Shown here piece by piece: positions 5,418-7,441 of a DNA stretch of 7,441 nucleotides (the stretch's first letter is position 1; every line of letters begins with the position of its first letter). The position numbers were made by a program, and so were the translations under genes. The notes beneath the pieces were generated by a model. That model worked only from the letters and a program-made list of their open reading frames with translations. It was not told where the DNA came from and ran no database searches. The DNA comes from an uncultured Chitinophagaceae bacterium (GTDB lineage Bacteria > Bacteroidota > Bacteroidia > Chitinophagales > Chitinophagaceae): contig CALCNY010000270.1 of NCBI GenBank assembly GCA_937897585.1, positions 1 to 7,441 on the forward strand, written 5' to 3'.

Positions 5418-7441
5418 CTTAATCGTTTCCTTCAACCATTTATAAAACTCTCTCTGCCACACCAACGCATTCTGTGCACTCATCACCCAATGATTCTCAT
5501 CCGGTAAATAAACTAGTTTGCTTTTTATACCTCTTAATTGAGCCGCCTGAAAAGCAGCAAGTCCTTGTTCAATAGGTACTCTATAATCTTTTCCACCTTG
5601 ATAAATCAAAATGGGTGTATTCCATTTGTCCACATTATCAATAGGATTGGCAGTTGCTAAAGAACGTTGTACCGCTGCATTATCTTTCTCCCAATAGTTG
5701 CCTCCAAAATCCCAGTTGGTAAACCAGATTTCTTCTGTAGTACCCATCATGCTTCTCAAATCAAAAACACCATCATGTGCTATAAATGATTTGAATCGAT
5801 TGTTATGTATTCCTGCCAGATAAAAAACAGAATAACCTCCAAAGCTAGCGCCTATGCATCCACGTTTGGTTGTATCAACATATGTTTCTTTGCTGATGTC
5901 ATCAATAGCAGATAAATAATCGCTCATTACTTGTCCACCCCAATCTTTACTGATACTTTCATTCCATTCGGTACCATGTCCTGGCATGCCTCTTCTGTTA
6001 GGAGCAATTACGATATATCCATTGGCTGCCATCAATTGAAAATTCCAGCGGAAAGAATAGAATTGTGTCAACGCAGATTGAGGTCCACCCTGACAATATA
6101 GTAATGTTGGATATTTTTTTGTTGGATCAAAATCAGGAGGATAAATTACCCAGGCAAGCATGTCTTTATTATCTGAAGTTTTAATAAAACGTTTTTCAAC
6201 TTTACTCATTTTTATTTTAGCGTACATCTCATCATTCACATGAGTCAGTTGTTTCATATTGCCTGTTGCAACATCAACGGTATAAAGTTCAGCAGCATGA
6301 TTCATATCTGTTCTGCTAACAACTAGATTATTGCCTGATTGTCCAATAATGCTACTGATGTCAAAATCTCCTTTTGTGATTTGTCTTACGGTTGGCATCA
6401 TTTTAGATAATCCAGGATAATTCACTTCAAACAATTGTAAAGTACCATCAATAGGAGCATAGAAGTAAATTCTTGTGCCATCATCACTCCATTTAAAACC
6501 TTCTACATGAATCTCATCATTGTTTCCGGTAAGATTCATTTTGGTATAACCATTCCAAACGATGATATCTTGTTTGTCAGCCTCGTATCCATCTCTGCGC
6601 ATACTCATCCACGCGAGTTCATTCTTTTGATTGAATGACGGATTCAGATCATAACCCATCATGCCTTCAGTGAGATTTGTTGTTTTACCTGAAGCAACAT
6701 CGTAACTGTACAAATCTGTATTGGTACTTGTTGCGTATGCTGTGCCATATTTTTTCTTGGTAACATACACCACTTGTTTTCCATCAGCACTCCAAACATA
6801 ATCTTCGGTTCCACCAAATGGTTTTGTCGGACAGTCAAATGCTTCGCCTGGTATTAAATCTTTTTTGTTTTTGGGATTGGCTAATTCAGTCAAGAATACA
6901 TGATCAAAACTGCCATCTTCCCAAGTGTCCCAATGGCGATTGTTTAAATTGTCGAAAATGTAAACGTTGGATTTACTTAACTCAGGATAATAATCTTCAC
7001 CTCTGATGTTTTTTATTTTTACGGGAGCATCGCTAAGTTGAAATTTGCCATCGGGTGAAATGGTTTCATCTCTCAATAAACTATCAGGATTTGAAATCGA
7101 TTTTGTTTTCCCATCAGCAAGGGAAATGAAATATTTTTTAGAACTGCTTTTGTTGTTGTCAACATTAGGTGTACTGACATTGTAAACAACATATTTTTTG
7201 TCTTTTGAAACCTGCAGTAAAACACAGGCATCCGCTTTTTTACCTAGGGCATTCAGCGCAATACCCTTAAAAAACTCAGATTTTCCTGTGGTTGATGTTT
7301 TCAAATTAATTGATTTGTCAAAATAGGGAAGTGAAGCTTCGAGTTTGTTGTTGTTATAATAACAGATACCTGCATTTTCATAGTAAGCATAATTATTGGG
7401 GTCTAATTCAGCGGCACTTAAGAAAACCTTGGCAGACTCGG
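5415..7441 (-). CDS. TPR-preceded S9-family serine peptidase (5' end outside window)
   Basis: The frame is open from the right edge to TAG at 5417, giving 674 visible residues; the start is beyond the window. Residues are counted here from the codon at 7439. Residues of about 14-76 are two tetratricopeptide repeats (NYAYYENAGICYYNNNKLEA, then FFKGIALNALGKKADACVLL). From about residue 77 (VSKDKKYVVYNVS) a beta-propeller of the dipeptidyl-peptidase/acylaminoacyl-peptidase type runs to about 410, for example YVWSADGKQVVYVT and FKWSDDGTRIYFYA. The hydrolase domain (about 430-674) has YCQGGPQS, PNRRGMPGHG, nucleophile S532 in GASFGG, D618 in GGKDYRVP and H650 in DENHW, so the triad is complete. 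A TTG at 7304 is a poor start because it lies inside the first repeat region and the frame continues upstream. S9 proteins of this type normally begin with a signal peptide and a short N-terminal strand (about 40-60 residues, from memory); here that part is replaced by TPR. The gene may be a real fusion, a deletion fusion or an assembly chimera. Location in the cell cannot be judged without the N-terminus. Confidence 0.88.
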   Translation of the reverse strand, partial: ESAKVFLSAAELDPNNYAYYENAGICYYNNNKLEASLPYFDKSINLKTSTTGKSEFFKGIALNALGKKADACVLLQVSKDKKYVVYNVSTPNVDNNKSSSKKYFISLADGKTKSISNPDSLLRDETISPDGKFQLSDAPVKIKNIRGEDYYPELSKSNVYIFDNLNNRHWDTWEDGSFDHVFLTELANPKNKKDLIPGEAFDCPTKPFGGTEDYVWSADGKQVVYVTKKKYGTAYATSTNTDLYSYDVASGKTTNLTEGMMGYDLNPSFNQKNELAWMSMRRDGYEADKQDIIVWNGYTKMNLTGNNDEIHVEGFKWSDDGTRIYFYAPIDGTLQLFEVNYPGLSKMMPTVRQITKGDFDISSIIGQSGNNLVVSRTDMNHAAELYTVDVATGNMKQLTHVNDEMYAKIKMSKVEKRFIKTSDNKDMLAWVIYPPDFDPTKKYPTLLYCQGGPQSALTQFYSFRWNFQLMAANGYIVIAPNRRGMPGHGTEWNESISKDWGGQVMSDYLSAIDDISKETYVDTTKRGCIGASFGGYSVFYLAGIHNNRFKSFIAHDGVFDLRSMMGTTEEIWFTNWDFGGNYWEKDNAAVQRSLATANPIDNVDKWNTPILIYQGGKDYRVPIEQGLAAFQAAQLRGIKSKLVYLPDENHWVMSAQNALVWQREFYKWLKETIK

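Noticed and set aside
6818..7006. Plus-strand 62-codon open frame opposite the S9 propeller region
   Set aside because: It is antisense to the propeller coding region and shows no protein-like features; a shadow frame.
7302..7304. TTG at 7304 as the start of the second S9 peptidase
   Set aside because: The frame is open to the window edge and encodes recognisable tetratricopeptide repeat sequence upstream, so this TTG is an internal Leu codon.

Overview
The window looks like a chromosomal segment of a Bacteroidota bacterium, most likely near the Chitinophagaceae. The reasons are AT-rich DNA, genes without recognisable Shine-Dalgarno sites, a C-terminal type IX secretion (T9SS) sorting domain, signal peptides ending in '-SQ', two S9-family prolyl-oligopeptidase-type enzymes, a TAnnTTTG-like promoter, and short-period or palindromic intergenic repeats of a kind I recall from that phylum. 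The taxonomy is inference; there is no rRNA or other marker here.

Layout. On the plus strand, positions 1-1637 hold the 3' end of a small membrane protein gene with a probable PH-like soluble part. It is followed after 21 nt by a complete radical SAM enzyme gene (CX3CX2C motif) of unknown substrate. These two probably form an operon. They converge at about 1640-1730 with three minus-strand genes, and the junction is a palindromic, 8-bp-periodic AT-rich element that probably serves as a two-way terminator.

On the minus strand, read in the direction of transcription, come three genes. First (7441 to 5415) is an S9 peptidase whose reading frame runs off the window edge and is preceded in frame by tetratricopeptide repeats. 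Second (5261 to 3717) is a secreted cytochrome c / copper type II monooxygenase-like / T9SS-sorting protein with all six expected copper ligands visible. Third (3659 to 1725) is a complete secreted S9 peptidase. The 153-nt gap between the first two is filled with a C/G hairpin repeat, a 7-bp-period tract, a 9-bp-period tract and a candidate promoter. The 57-nt gap before the last gene contains two inverted repeats, one of which encloses the start codon.

How the genes work together. The minus-strand genes encode at least two exported proteins: a redox enzyme probably displayed on the cell surface by T9SS, and a peptidase probably in the periplasm. Nothing in the sequence proves a joint pathway. 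The points most worth checking are the in-frame TPR-S9 junction, the start-codon hairpin of the 3659-1725 gene, the 9-bp repeats abutting the candidate promoter, and the cysteine-rich segment before the radical SAM motif. I found no tRNA, rRNA, CRISPR array, transposase or phage gene, and I cannot claim a wholly new system from this window.
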